A DNA stretch of 31,703 bases from Oehlia diaphana (GCA_003833135.1 QZLH01000170.1:136573-168275), one strand, 5' to 3'. Counted from the first letter of the stretch, positions 1 through 11,500 are shown. A program made the numbers and translations. The notes: generated by a model not told the origin, from the letters alone.

Positions 1-21
1 GGGGGGGGGGGGGGGGGGGGG
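1..21. other. G homopolymer at window edge
   Basis: The first 21 bases are all G in a strongly AT-rich sequence where the common homopolymers are A and T. This fits a sequencing or assembly artefact at a contig end or gap edge (poly-G is typical of two-colour chemistry) better than a genomic feature. A genuine G tract cannot be excluded. Confidence 0.6.
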
Positions 22-247
22 AAGGACGTTAAACAAATAATCAAGTTGGAACGGCCTAAATATATTTATTTATTATTAAACAGATATTTTTGATATTTCC
101 CTATGTTATCATTATTTGTTTGTGTGTATTACAAGATTTAAATTAATATTCTTATTAAAAAAAAATTTAACTGGTTCTACATGAAGCACCATTTTTTCTA
201 TTAACTCTTAAGAGCTTCTTCAGTCTTCTTTGCGCATCTTGATCTCC

Positions 248-2532
248 TTATTCGGCAGAGTTTTTACACCAATAAATTGCTTGATCAACATCTTTACCAA
301 TCCCTTCTCCATTTTCATACATTACAACAAGATTATATTGAGCTGTACTATTTCCTAAATTTGCAGCTTCTAAATGTAATTCAAATGCCTTTTGCTTATC
401 AACATTAGTTCCAATTCCATTGTCATAACAATATCCTAAATTATTTATACCAGACGCATTTCCTAAATTTGCAGCTTTTTGATACAGTTCGAATGCCATT
501 TGTTCATTAACATCAGTTCCAATTCCTTTTTGATAACAATATCCTAAATAATTTATTCCTCTTGGATATTCTTCTTCAGTTAATTTCTCAAATAATTCAA
601 TAGCTTTATTATAATCTTTATCAACGCTACTTCCATAAACATAACAAATACCAAGACTATATTTAGCTATATTATTTCCTAAATTCGCTCATTTTTATAT
701 AATTCAAATGCTTTATTTTTATAAACATTAGTTCCAATTCCTAAATAATTAAGATCCCCAAGTAAAACAATAGAATTTGAATTATAATGATCATTTAATA
801 ACCAATTATAAATTTCTTGTGATGTCATATTATGATTATTAAGATAATTAAGAATTTTCTGTTTTTCTTCATCTTCTACTTTATCAGAAAGATCAACCAA
901 CTCATCAACTATTGTATTAAAATAATTACCTGATGTTAAAAGATCAATTCCTTTCGTATTCATTTTATCAAAATTTTGAATTAATCGAGATAACTTATCA
1001 TATAAAGAATTATAAGTATTTGAAGAATATTCTACATTATTATTTTTATTAAATTCTTGATTATTTGGTGAATGAATTTTTTTATTATCCACCTGATAAT
1101 TTTTTTCTGTTTTCGTAATAATTGATTTTAATTCATCAACAACTTGGTTAATAGTTGGACGATTTTCTGGTTCGCCATTCCAGCAGTCTAAATAAAAAAA
1201 ATATACGAATTTTAATAATTCAAATTATCAAAACATAAAATTGATAATAATTTAAAAAATATACTTACGAGTATAAATTTTCACATAATTTTCAGGTGTA
1301 CCAGGAATAATTTTCTCTCTAAGACCTTGTGAAATTTCTACAGCTAAATCAATATCATATTGTTCACCTTCAATATAAAAAGGTGGTTTACTACTGAGAT
1401 CTCCCATAAAAGTACACCGACACTATATACGTTACTTTTCTCATTTAATGTATATAATTGTACTGTATTGCTATTTTTTCGTCTATTAAATCTTTTCGGA
1501 TCAATATAGGGAATTATACCATATAATTTCGATTGTGAATTAGGTGCTTCTTCAATCCTTTTTGATAAACCAAAATCTGCCAATTTTATGGTATTTTGAT
1601 GAACCAATATATTATTGGGGTGCTATTATACAGGAAGCCACGAACAAAATAAAAAAAAAAAAAATAATATTAAATCAATAAATATTTGTTATTAATTTGA
1701 CGATTGAATAATTGGATAAATTACAAGGTCACGATGAACAATTCCTTCATCATGCAAACATGAAACTGCACAAGCTAATTGATATGCTAAATTGTATTTG
1801 TCATCCCACGTGAGATTATTGAAATGTTCCTTTAGATAGTTACGAAGTGTACCACTGTCAGCGTACTCCATTACTAGCCAATACTTATTTAATTGATCAT
1901 TGTAATTTTCTAAAAAAAAAAAAAAATTTTATTAAATATTTATTTTTATTTTCAAATTTGAATAATGATCATACCTGAATCAGATTTCGTTATCCCATAA
2001 AAACGAATAATATTATTATGAAAGTCTACTTCTCGTTGTAGTGTAAGCTAATCAAATGATTAAAATTTGATATGAAGTTTAGCTTTCAATTTCTACGCGC
2101 CCGCGCAAATCGCAGGACTTTTCATATAATGAAAAAACAAATAGTAATTTTAAAAATTATTCATTGTATAATTTTATAATTCAAACATTTCTTACTAATG
2201 GAACATAGTAATAATCACATTGTATCACAAAAACTTTCTAACTCTAACCTTAAAAAAACCACGTAAAAACATTATTTCATAATTACATCATGAGCAATTT
2301 CTTTAACAGCAGCGTCATCAGGTTTAAAAAAATGTTTTAACGCAAAATATTGATTTGAATTTTTCCAATTTTGCCCGATAAACTTTTGCGAAACCTCCAG
2401 AACCAATTTCTTTAATATTACTGAAATTTTTGAAATCATAATTTTAAAATAATCCTCAGAAATGGCTACTTCAATCCAATTAATCCATTTATTAGAATTA
2501 TTGATAATTTCGGACTCGATATTATCAGACAT
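248..2532 (-). CDS. TKL-type protein kinase with C-terminal Sel1 repeats, frame-damaged
   Basis: Five exons can be read: 2532-2287, 2047-1975, 1909-1725, 1622-1269 and 1187-248, all GT-AG, with intron phases 0, 1, 0, 1 as in the paralogue at 3742. The product would be about 600 residues: a Ser/Thr (TKL-like) kinase domain, then Sel1 repeats ([20 protein letters not shown] type). HRDL is split by intron 3 and followed by HPNNIL; the DFG motif is in [16 protein letters not shown] stands where APE would be. Four single-base homopolymer changes break the frame: near 2441 (one T short), 2371 (one A extra), 1396 (one A short) and 689 (one A short). The first two compensate each other but leave the glycine loop out of frame. 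The TAA at 248 is followed by 26 in-frame codons to a TAA at 167 that still look like the usual Sel1 tail, so it may be a CAA-to-TAA nonsense change. Family known; damage seen; whether it is decay or sequence error is inferred. Confidence 0.75.
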
Positions 2533-3741
2533 GTTGTATCACCATAAATAATATACTATAGTTTATAAAAAATTAAAAAATGTTTTCGTTATAAAAATGC
2601 AAATTTTTTTTACAGCGTAAAAAAGTGCGTATGTCGATCATTATAGTAATGTATTTGGTGACTTTTTACCCCTTTTTTAACTAAGCTCTATAAAGTTAAT
2701 CTGCTGTGTAAATTTTCTTTCTTTTTCAATAATTAACTTAAAAAGTCAACTAACAACTTTGCCGTCACTTTTAGCTGATCTTGTACCTATTATATGTAGA
2801 TTAATAACAATCTTGTACTCCTTTAATAGTGATGAACATGTGATAAATATTTGTACAAATTTAGCAACAATGGTCAATGTTATGAAACTACACAGCTTTT
2901 GGGGAGACTAAACTGTTAGTAAAAAAAAAAAAAAAAAGGAAATTTAGTCTTACGAATATGGTATTCATTAACAAAGCCACCGCAGTACGAAAAAATAGAA
3001 GCAAAGGTTCAAGGAATTATATAATCTGTATAATCGGAGTCCCAACAATATATTTCTTTCCATGTTATATCTATAATATCAGTACAATTTGACGAGAAAA
3101 AAAAAATATATTTTAAAATATCTATTTTAGTAAATAAATTTACTTTTTCTATTATTTCTATTATTCATTAATTACCGAAAAATGATTATATGGATAATCC
3201 AAACGAATTAATTTTAAGAAGGCTATTTTCAAGAAATACATTAAATGTTATGAATATAAACATTTAATATATTAAAGTGAAGTACCCGTAAGAATTTATC
3301 ATACAAAGCGAAAAAAAAAGACCAAAATTTATAATAAAAGAAATTGTGCATATAATACATTTCTTTTTCATGATTTTTATCATTTATTTATTTAACAAAA
3401 AAATTTGGTTCTAAATGTATCATTTATTAAAAAATTTTTTTTATTTCATAAACGATAGATTACTTTTTATCATACGGTTATAGTCGTTACATCATCTTAT
3501 AATACAATTTATTAGCCGCAGTTTGATTTTACTATATAATATCTTACCTATTTTTCACTTAGATTTTTTGATCGACATAAAAAGTAAAAAGGTTGAACAA
3601 ACATATGATTCAGATTATATAATGACAAAATAAGAATTGGCGTCAATTTGTGAAACGTTTTATCAATATATAAACCTTTCTCTTAAAACAAGAAACCAAA
3701 AAAAAAAATTCTCTCAAGTTATCTAAGCTATAAAAATCGAA
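2533..3741. other. Intergenic region between head-to-head kinase genes
   Basis: About 1.2 kb of AT-rich DNA separates the two divergent start codons, so it must hold both promoters. It contains many A and T runs but no ORF, RNA gene or clear symmetrical repeat that I can support. No TATA or other promoter element stands out reliably against the AT background. Confidence 0.5.
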
Positions 3742-5441
3742 ATGCAAAATCTTGACGATAATAATGAAAGTGATTGGATTGAAGAAGCAATCGCAAAAGA
3801 ATATCTTAGATATTACGATTATAAAAATTTTACTGACGTGAAAAAAATTGGTAGAGGAGGATTCGGAAAAGTATATCGTGCAAGATGGAAAAACACTGAA
3901 CAATATTTCGCATTAAAATCTTTCATAAATTCAGAAGATTCAGGACAAAAAGAAATCACCATAGAGGAAATTGTTAGTGAGGTAATTTTAAAATAACAAG
4001 GAAAAATATTAATATATATTTTCAATATTTGTAAAATTAATTCCAAATTATGTAAATTATGTTTATGATTTAGCTTAAAGCTCAACGAGATGTAGATTTT
4101 CATAATAATATTATAAAATTTCATGGTATAACCGTATCCGAGAAAGGTATATTTAACAATGCTGGGTTTTTATTCTAGATTTAATATTAACAAATGAAAC
4201 CTTTTCTTTTTAATTAGAAAATAAAAATAAAACGAAAAAATATTTATTGGTAATGCAGTATGCTGATGGCGGATCTCTTCGAGATTATTTGAAAGAAAAT
4301 TTTGATATGCTTTCCTGGAGGAATAAAATTAGCTTGGCTTATCAATTGGCTGGTGCCGTGTATTGCTTACATGATGAAGGAATCATTCATCGTGATTTGG
4401 TATTTATCAAATTTGTTTTAAAACAATTTGTATGTTTTATTCTTATGATGTAGTTTATTTAAATATATTCTTTAATAGCACTCTGGTAATGTATTAATCC
4501 ACCAAAATTCAGTTAAATTATCTGATTTCGGCCTATCGAAAAGAATTGAATCACTTAATACAAGATCTAATTTATTCGGTATATATTCTTACGTTGATCC
4601 AAAGAAATTCAGTTTAGAATCATATATTTTAAATGAAAAGAGCGATGTTTATAGTATTGGAGTGTTATTATGGGAGATTTCGAGTGGTCAGCCACCATTT
4701 AAAGAAAAAAGAAACTTTTTTTTAACAGTAAATATTCCAAAAGGCCTTAGAGAAACACCCATTCCTGATACACCCATTGAATATGTTGATCTTTATACTG
4801 GTAAGTATGATTTTCAAATGTTATTAAAGTTTAAATATAAATTAGCCTAACAAATTTAAATTTTCTTTTTCTTAGAGTGTTGGGATGGAGAACCAGATAA
4901 ACGTCCGGTTATGAGTGAAGTAGTTATTAGATTAAAAAGTATTCTGGATAACATGAATAATGAAGATTCTCAGCAACAACTAAATCAATATTGTCAAGCT
5001 TTGATGTACAAAAATGGAATACGTTTTAATAAAGATCATAATAGAGCTTTTGAATTATCTAAAGAATCGGCTGATGGAGAATATTCGGATGGAATGAATA
5101 TGGTAGGAGAATGTTATTATGAAGGAATTGGAATTGAAGAGGATAAACAAATGGCTTTGGAATGGTTTAAAAGATCCGCAAATTTTGGGAATAGCGCAGC
5201 TAAATATAATCTTGCTCGCATGTATAAAAATGGAGAAGTTGTTGGGAAAGATGACAAAAAAGCTCTCGAATTATTTAAAAGTTCAGCTCAAATGAGATTT
5301 TCGGATTTAAAGAATATTATTGAACAACATAGCGATTTAGTTGATGAAAATTCAAAACAAAAAGTGACAGATTTAGGGAATAAAATCAATTGCATTGAAC
5401 TTGGCTTAAATTTTGATGCAGATAATTATGAAAAAATCTAA
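3742..5441 (+). CDS. TKL-type protein kinase with C-terminal Sel1 repeats (intact)
   Basis: Five exons join in frame: 3742-3981, 4074-4146, 4218-4399, 4479-4800 and 4876-5441 (460 residues), every intron GT-AG and short. The first half is a kinase domain: glycine loop IGRGGFGKVYRARW, the ATP-binding lysine in YFALKSF, catalytic HRDL joined across intron 3 to HSGNVL, and metal-binding LSDFGLSKR. YVDPKKF replaces a canonical APE, which is common in this fungal group. ECWDGEPDKRPVM is the usual end of the C-lobe. The second half has two to three Sel1 repeats (MVGECYYEGIGIEEDKQMAL; LARMYKNGEVVGKDDKKAL), which usually mediate protein contacts. The predicted role is cytoplasmic signalling with unknown substrate. 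The start is the first ATG and gives MQNLDDNNESDWIEEAI, the usual opening of the family. The activation-to-C-lobe region is a little shorter than usual (KEKRNFFLTVNIPKGLRE). The paralogue lies head to head upstream. Confidence 0.88.
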
Positions 5442-7177
5442 ATCAAGACTAATAGCTAGTTTTATGAATTAGGTTCAAATTACAAAGGGATCGTTTCCGT
5501 GTTGTTTAATTATGTAATAATATTTTTCATGTACTACTTATATTAACACAATTGATATATTAAATAAAATATTTTTGATTTAAATTATATAAATTTGAAT
5601 GTGAATTATAAGCAAACTGTCTTTATATTAAATCTGATTTAATATTCCAAAGATATCATAATTTCAATGTTAAGTAAGGATGTTAATTATATTAAATAAC
5701 TGTTAATTTATCAAATTCAAGTACATAATATAACCTTTAAATTTCAGATTTTTTCTTCTTTATATATACATTTTTCATCAATTCATTAATCCATGGTTAG
5801 TGGATTTAATTGTTCAATTTATTTATTATTGTCCGAAGTATGAGGACATTCTACTTCTACGTCTTTCAAATGCAATGTCGTTCTGTACTATAGCCTGATC
5901 GACGAATGAAATTTTGTGTTACATATATACAAATTTAGTCTCGTGTTAAGTGTTTATTATGTTAAAAATAATTAATATTGATTTTGCGTAGCTAAAAAAT
6001 AATATAAAAACGCGTAACTCCGTGATATAAATAAAACTTTAATAAGCAGAAAGGGCTAAACTTTTACTTATTTTGATTTGAAAAGAACCCACAGCAACCC
6101 GGGNGGGAATAAAGCACAGCTTTTAGTATACATGTTTGGCGAAGCCGCCAACCTGAATAACTTCGCTCGTACAATTATTGATGATCATGTAATTATACTG
6201 AATACTTCGGACGAACGGTTCCCGTTTCCTAGTTTTAACAAATATAATAAAATTCTTAAAGAAATTCACTAAAAAATATCAATACTACCAAATACTAATT
6301 CAACGGATATCAATTTAAATTTCCCAGAAAAATTATAAAATGTTATCTTAATTTTCTAAAAAAAAGGTTTATTTTTAAAAAATTTAAAATTCAATAAATT
6401 ATTACAAATTTAGGAAAGAAAATAATTATGATTTATTTTTTAATAATAATAGAAATAATTACGATTATTAATGTTGATGTTTTTAGCGGGATTCCGGCCT
6501 ATAATTCTGGTTCAAATTTTCTTATTATTACAGATATCGCCTAATATATAGAAGAAAACTTAATTCAATTGACAAAAAGTAATTTAAAATCCTGTTTGAC
6601 TAAATAAAATAATTTGTATTAAAGTTATTACATGACTTTGACTACATATCATATATTGATTACATAAAAGGACTTTGTAAGAATCAAGCAGTAATATTAT
6701 ATTTCACATCTTTACGTAAATTTTTGTAGCTTAAAACAAATTCTTGAAGTATTTCATTGATGATAATTTAGATAAACATTCGAAATTGTTTTTAATATAA
6801 TCTTATTATTATCTCATATTATTAGCCTACATAGAAAAGATTCCAACAAGAGTTTTGTCTTTTAAATAAATTAAAGTCTGATATTAATTGCGTGTCTTTA
6901 ATTATGTCACAATAACTAAATTTGGATTTGGGGAAACAAAATAAAAAATATGATGCGTTCAAAAATTCCTATACAGGTGATTGCCGACTTAATACCGGTT
7001 AAAAAAATCAGAAAAATATCTCCAATTTATTGGAAACTATAAATTAAAGCATGAAAAAAATTGGCAATGAAAAATTTTTTACTCACTATTTATTATCCGT
7101 ATTAATTCCTCCCTGAAGTTTCAGCAGTAAATACCGATTCTATTTTGTAAACTTATCATACATATTGGATAGACAAT
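5442..7177. other. AT-rich region without a convincing gene
   Basis: Apart from the doubtful reading frame at 6078-6272, this stretch is AT-rich with frequent stops in all frames. It includes the 3' flank of the kinase gene. No RNA gene or structured repeat is evident. Confidence 0.45.
6078..6272 (+). other. Doubtful open frame containing an ambiguous base
   Basis: An open frame of 64 codons begins with TTG rather than ATG and contains N at 6104, inside a local cccgggNggg run. Its base composition (6085-6240) is more gene-like than its surroundings, and residues such as LLVYMFGEAANLNNFA look like real protein. I do not recognise a family. It could be a fragment of a dispersed gene or a misjoined segment. 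The ambiguous base inside a G run hints at an assembly junction. Confidence 0.2.
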
Positions 7178-7521
7178 ATGATGTGTGTGACATACATCAA
7201 TCATCAAGACGGCACAACAGAACTCTCGAGGCAGGAAACCTGGACTTTGTATTTACAGCGTAATATAACAGTAAAAAGCGGAGCATATTTCCGGTCTGAG
7301 GAATGTGAAAATAAATCGAGCATCGAAAATGAATCTTGACAGGTACGACTGGAAGCTGCATCTCAGGATTTCAACGTATTCAACAGGATTATCTATTGGA
7401 CCTATCTCAAGCAGAACTAACATACGGCTCCTCGTTGTTATTAATCGTCGTTATCATTAATTTAGCTCATATCAACAAACCAGAGCTAGAAAGTTTTTTA
7501 ATTTGGGTTCTGCTGAAATAG
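7178..7521 (+). other. GC-richer patch with two small overlapping ORFs
   Basis: A short island of higher GC carries a 53-codon ORF from ATG at 7178 to TGA at 7337-7339 (starts MMCVTYINHQDGTTELSRQE) and an overlapping ORF from 7336 to 7521. A third frame is also open from about 7318 to 7467. Neither product is recognised. This could be the remnant of a gene or transposon whose exons have lost frame. There is not enough to assign a function. Confidence 0.2.
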
Positions 7522-7832
7522 TAAACAATAATTAACATAGTAAGTGAAATAATTAAGTCATTTAGTTACAATTAAACAAACTGATAAAAGATCTTGAGAT
7601 GAAAGAAAGAAAGAATTATTACAAAGTCGGTAAAGTCGGTGAAATATCAATTACTTTACCATCAAATTTTGCACATCACGTGATAAATTTTTTTTTTCGT
7701 CGAATAAATAAAGAACAAAATTTTTATTACAGTTGATGCTCTTGATTACATACAGAACAATATAATAACAGACATAACATAAATAAATACAAATACATGA
7801 AAAAAATTATACATAATAAAGTAACTTATAAC

Positions 7833-8690
7833 TTATTCTAATTCGATATAATTAGGCATTAGTTGTTCGCTCTGAATATTATTTACAAACGACACATTAT
7901 CATCATCTTGTCCATAATACAAATTCTTCATTTGTTCGTTAAGTAATTTCTTAGTTTGCTCTGAAAGTTCTTTATGTTGACTTTTCACATATTCTGGTTG
8001 TTTACTCCAAAGATTACTCGCCAAAGGTGATAGTTTTTGCATTGGTAGATTCATTCCTTTTGATTTCAAATATTCATTAAGATTTTTCCTAAAAATAATG
8101 AAACTATTTCCACCATTTTTTTTAGTCATATCTTTAATTTTTTTATGAGACATCTTTTCATTATCATCATCATCATCGTTTGGTGATTTTTTACGTTTAC
8201 CATTAATTATTAAATTTCCTAAACGTTCATAATGTAATTCCTGTATTCTTTCAGAAAGTACTTTATAATGATCTTTTACATTTTCAGGTTCACTCTTCCA
8301 TAAAGCACTTGCTAATTGTGATAGTTGTTTCATAGGAAAGTTGATACCAGATATTTGCATATGTTTATGAAGATATTTTCGATAAACCATAAAAGAATTT
8401 CCCCTATTCATTTTACTCATATCTTTAATTTTTTTATTATTCTCATTTTCATTAACAAATTCTTTTACATTTATATCAGGAGGAAAAATTGGTCTATATA
8501 ATTCAACTAAATAATTAATATAATCATCATCGTACAAGGTTTTTGAATAAGAAGGATCATTACAAAGTATATCAGAGTCATAAGACTTAATATCATGATT
8601 TAAATGATATTTAAAAAATGTATTTTGTAAAGGGTCTTCAAATGATTTCATTTTTGACTCATAACTTATAAATATATTATCGTCTTCCAT
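7833..8690 (-). CDS. Protein with two tandem MATA-HMG-type HMG boxes
   Basis: An intronless ORF of 285 residues. The region around LYRPIFPPDINVKEF is a conserved lead-in seen in fungal MATA-HMG proteins. Two related HMG boxes follow at about residues 95-150 (core NSFMVYRKYLHKHM, then FPMKQLSQLASALWKSEP) and 188-245 (core NSFIIFRKNLNEYL, then LPMQKLSPLASNLWSKQP). They are joined by a linker with a basic KRKK, an acidic DDDDD run and another basic patch, plausible as a nuclear localisation signal. HMG boxes bind and bend DNA, so a nuclear DNA-binding role is expected. The internal similarity indicates duplication of a single box. Such genes are numerous in arbuscular mycorrhizal fungi, so a mating-type role cannot be inferred from the domain alone. 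Confidence 0.85.
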   Translation of the reverse strand: MEDDNIFISYESKMKSFEDPLQNTFFKYHLNHDIKSYDSDILCNDPSYSKTLYDDDYINYLVELYRPIFPPDINVKEFVNENENNKKIKDMSKMNRGNSFMVYRKYLHKHMQISGINFPMKQLSQLASALWKSEPENVKDHYKVLSERIQELHYERLGNLIINGKRKKSPNDDDDDNEKMSHKKIKDMTKKNGGNSFIIFRKNLNEYLKSKGMNLPMQKLSPLASNLWSKQPEYVKSQHKELSEQTKKLLNEQMKNLYYGQDDDNVSFVNNIQSEQLMPNYIELE

Positions 8691-9016
8691 TTTATTAAAA
8701 TATGTTTACAATATATTATAAAATTTTGGAAAGAAAAAAAAAAAGAAGAGGTATTAAAAGTTTAAAACCATATTGTTCCATAACAATACTATAATTTTTA
8801 ATGAGGTAATTAATGAATAATAAATAAAATTATAAAATTTAGCCTAATAAATAAAGATAAAACGATAAGTGTGAGACAAGCCTTTATTTACGTATATGGA
8901 AGAATAAAGGGAATGTAACACAAAACCTTATTCACTTTGTTCAAATGACAATTTTGGGTATGATAAACTTTTTTTTTATTGTTTATTTTGTTTAATTGTA
9001 ACACATAAACATAGAC

Positions 9017-9052
9017 GTTCCAACATTCTGTCGTGTTCCAACATTCTGTCGT
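9017..9052. repeat. Perfect 18-bp tandem duplication
   Basis: GTTCCAACATTCTGTCGT occurs twice, back to back, at 9017-9034 and 9035-9052. It has no coding context and looks like a recent slippage-type duplication. Confidence 0.9.
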
Positions 9053-9580
9053 GTAACCGATATCTAACAATTTTTCATTTCTCATTGATAAATAGGAAAA
9101 ATTCCGCTTGGATGCATTTTAAGATGAATAAATAAATAAAAATATAAATAGAAAATTTATTTTATTAATTTATCCATTTATTCACTTTTTATACACCTTT
9201 ATTTAATATAATCTACATATTAGAATATTCTATTAAGAGAATCTTAATCTAAACGCCGGTTTTAAAATAAATATTATTATTATCTGTTTAGAATTTTTTT
9301 TTGTTGTATGATAATACCTTTATGTATAAAAAGCGACTTATCTTGTAATTTATTTAAAGTAAAAGAAAATTTTATTCTATTTTTTCTTATTAAAAAAAAA
9401 ATCGTTTATTTGTTTTTTTTTTATTGTGAGACACAGGGACAAAGAACGCAGTAGAAATTCCAAGTAAATAATTATTGTAAAAACAATATATTATTTTTTT
9501 CATGAAAAATTGTATTTATGAAAGAAGTCATGTGTTTGTGTAGCACCTTTTACGTAACCCAATAAATATTTATGTATGTT

Positions 9581-9705
9581 GGACGTTAAATTATTTAGTT
9601 ATCCATATTCTTTATTGAGCGTTAAATTAATTAGTTATTCATGTTCTTTATTTAATATGTCGGACGTTAAATTATTTAGTCTATTCATGTTCTTTATTTA
9701 ATAAT
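9581..9705. repeat. Three diverged copies of a roughly 40-bp tandem repeat
   Basis: Three successive units share GCGTTAAATTA or GACGTTAAATTA, then TTTAGT, then CATGTTCTTTATT. They begin near 9581, 9618 and 9662 and differ by small indels and substitutions, as in an old minisatellite. Confidence 0.7.
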
Positions 9706-10126
9706 TAAAATCCTGTAATTATGACTTAAACTTATAATTATTTAAACTTAATAATATAATAAATATTATAACGAAGCACCCACGTACAGTAATTTACCAC
9801 GACGACAAATAATACAAAATATTTCCATTTCCTAAAAATAAAGAAATAAAAATTATACTTTTCAGAAAAAAAAATTTGCTAAAATCGTACTCCCACTTTA
9901 CCAGCCGTCTAAAAAAAAAAAAAAAAAAATTGAGAATAAAATCTCTATAGTGTATTCATTAAACGAAATAAAGCATTCCAACCCATAATAACAAGACCTT
10001 GATAATCTAAGTTAAATCGAAGACTTTTGTATTTAAAATGTAAGAACTTGAAATAAAAGTAGAAAATATACCGTAATTGGTTTGTTACAGCAAGCGAGTC
10101 ATAAGGTGACAATAAATATGTAATAT

Positions 10127-10205
10127 TTATTTCACGGGGAACTGTGGATATCAATGACTTGCACGGCACAGCCGTGAAAATCATTCCAGTGACTCCGTGA
10201 AATAA
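10127..10205. repeat. 79-bp imperfect palindrome with two perfect stems
   Basis: The outer arms TTATTTCACGG (10127-10137) and CCGTGAAATAA (10195-10205) are perfect inverted copies. The centre holds CACGGC (10162-10167) and GCCGTG (10171-10176) around a three-base loop, with partial complementarity in between. The whole could fold as one long hairpin, like a small MITE. A 112-codon minus-strand open frame over it is probably incidental. Confidence 0.7.
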
Positions 10206-11310
10206 CTGATTTATCTCACGGTATCCGTACCATAAAACCAATGATTGACTTTTTATTCCAATATTGATAGACTTTTTGCCCATCTTTTAAATAATCACCA
10301 CTCGTGAGAATATCAAGAAAAAAAATCACATACTTTAACTAGGAACCGTGGATAAGAACTATTCCGTTGCGGCGAATAGATTTACTATTAAAAAAAATTT
10401 TTGTTGGAAATATAAAAAAAAAAGTCTTAAAACCATATTCTAATATTTATATCACTAGTAAAAGTACCTTTACATCACGAGTTACTAACTTAGGTTTATA
10501 AAGCTAACAAGTTCGTATGATTCATTTTCTATAGTAAGAAAAAAAGGATTATTTGTAATTCAGATTAATAAATTTTTCGTATACATACCCAATTGTGGTA
10601 GATAAATAATATTGTATTAAATAACCAAACGTTGCTTTAATCAATTTTATAGGCTTAAATAAATTATTAATGTACTAACCGGAAAAGATAGATGATTTTC
10701 AAACTACTAAACGTTATAAATACGTCAATAGATCAGTGTAACATCACATGTTAATGCTATAAGCCATTCTATTTAAAGTTCGTTCAAAATAATATTTTAA
10801 GCTTGCTTTTTTCAATGTTTCCTTTAAAATTATCTTCATAACTAAAAAAAAAAATGAAGTTAAAGCATGATTTAAGTTACAAAAGAAAGAAATAAAATAG
10901 AAAAGACAACCAAAAAATAAAAAATAAACCAAATTTTAAACTTTTTTTTAGGGTATTATACCCTTTGATATACTTAGATATCGTTCCCTGAAAAATGATC
11001 CAATCGGAGCTTTCAGATGAATAACTAGACTAATTGTGTAAATATCATAGCTGATAATCTCTAACTTCTTCCGATTAAAGAGTATTAACCAAAATTTTTG
11101 AGAAAAAAAGTCTCGAAAAAATTCTCTACCACTCTTAATAAATATAAAAAAATCATATTACACTTGAAAAGTGCTTAGCGACAAATTTTATAACGAAGAA
11201 AGATCTTTTATTAACAAATTTTTTCGAAATATTGAAGGTTTATTAGTACGAGCGTTTGAGAGTAAAAATAGAAAAAGTAACTTCAAAGTCTCCCAAGTTT
11301 TTCCAAATCG

Positions 11311-11500
11311 ATGGCCAGAAATGACATAATTTAAATTTTAGGATTTTTGACCTTCCCCACATGTCATCATTAATTTTAGGAAATGTAAAATTAAAACATA
11401 ATTCTGACTAGAATTATATTAACTACAAGTGTCTAAAAATGGAAGATGTGTAATATCATCATGGTCTTAACCCTTAGGAAATGACGTCATTCCTGGCCAT
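11311..11500. repeat. About 190-bp MITE-like element with 20-bp inverted ends
   Basis: ATGGCCAGAAATGACATAAT at 11311-11330 matches, with a few mismatches, the reverse complement of ATGACGTCATTCCTGGCCAT at 11481-11500. The right arm contains the palindrome TGACGTCA. No coding frame lies between the arms. Size and structure fit a non-autonomous DNA transposon, but a target-site duplication was not established. Confidence 0.5.

Noticed and set aside
5840..5935. Possible small ribozyme or tRNA-like fold
   Set aside because: Short complementary segments occur (GTCC...GGAC), but no hammerhead core, tRNA boxes or anticodon arm could be found. No RNA gene in the window is supported.
9945..10283. 112-codon minus-strand ORF
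   Set aside because: It overlaps the 79-bp palindrome, has no recognisable motif, and its residues look like translated AT-rich sequence.
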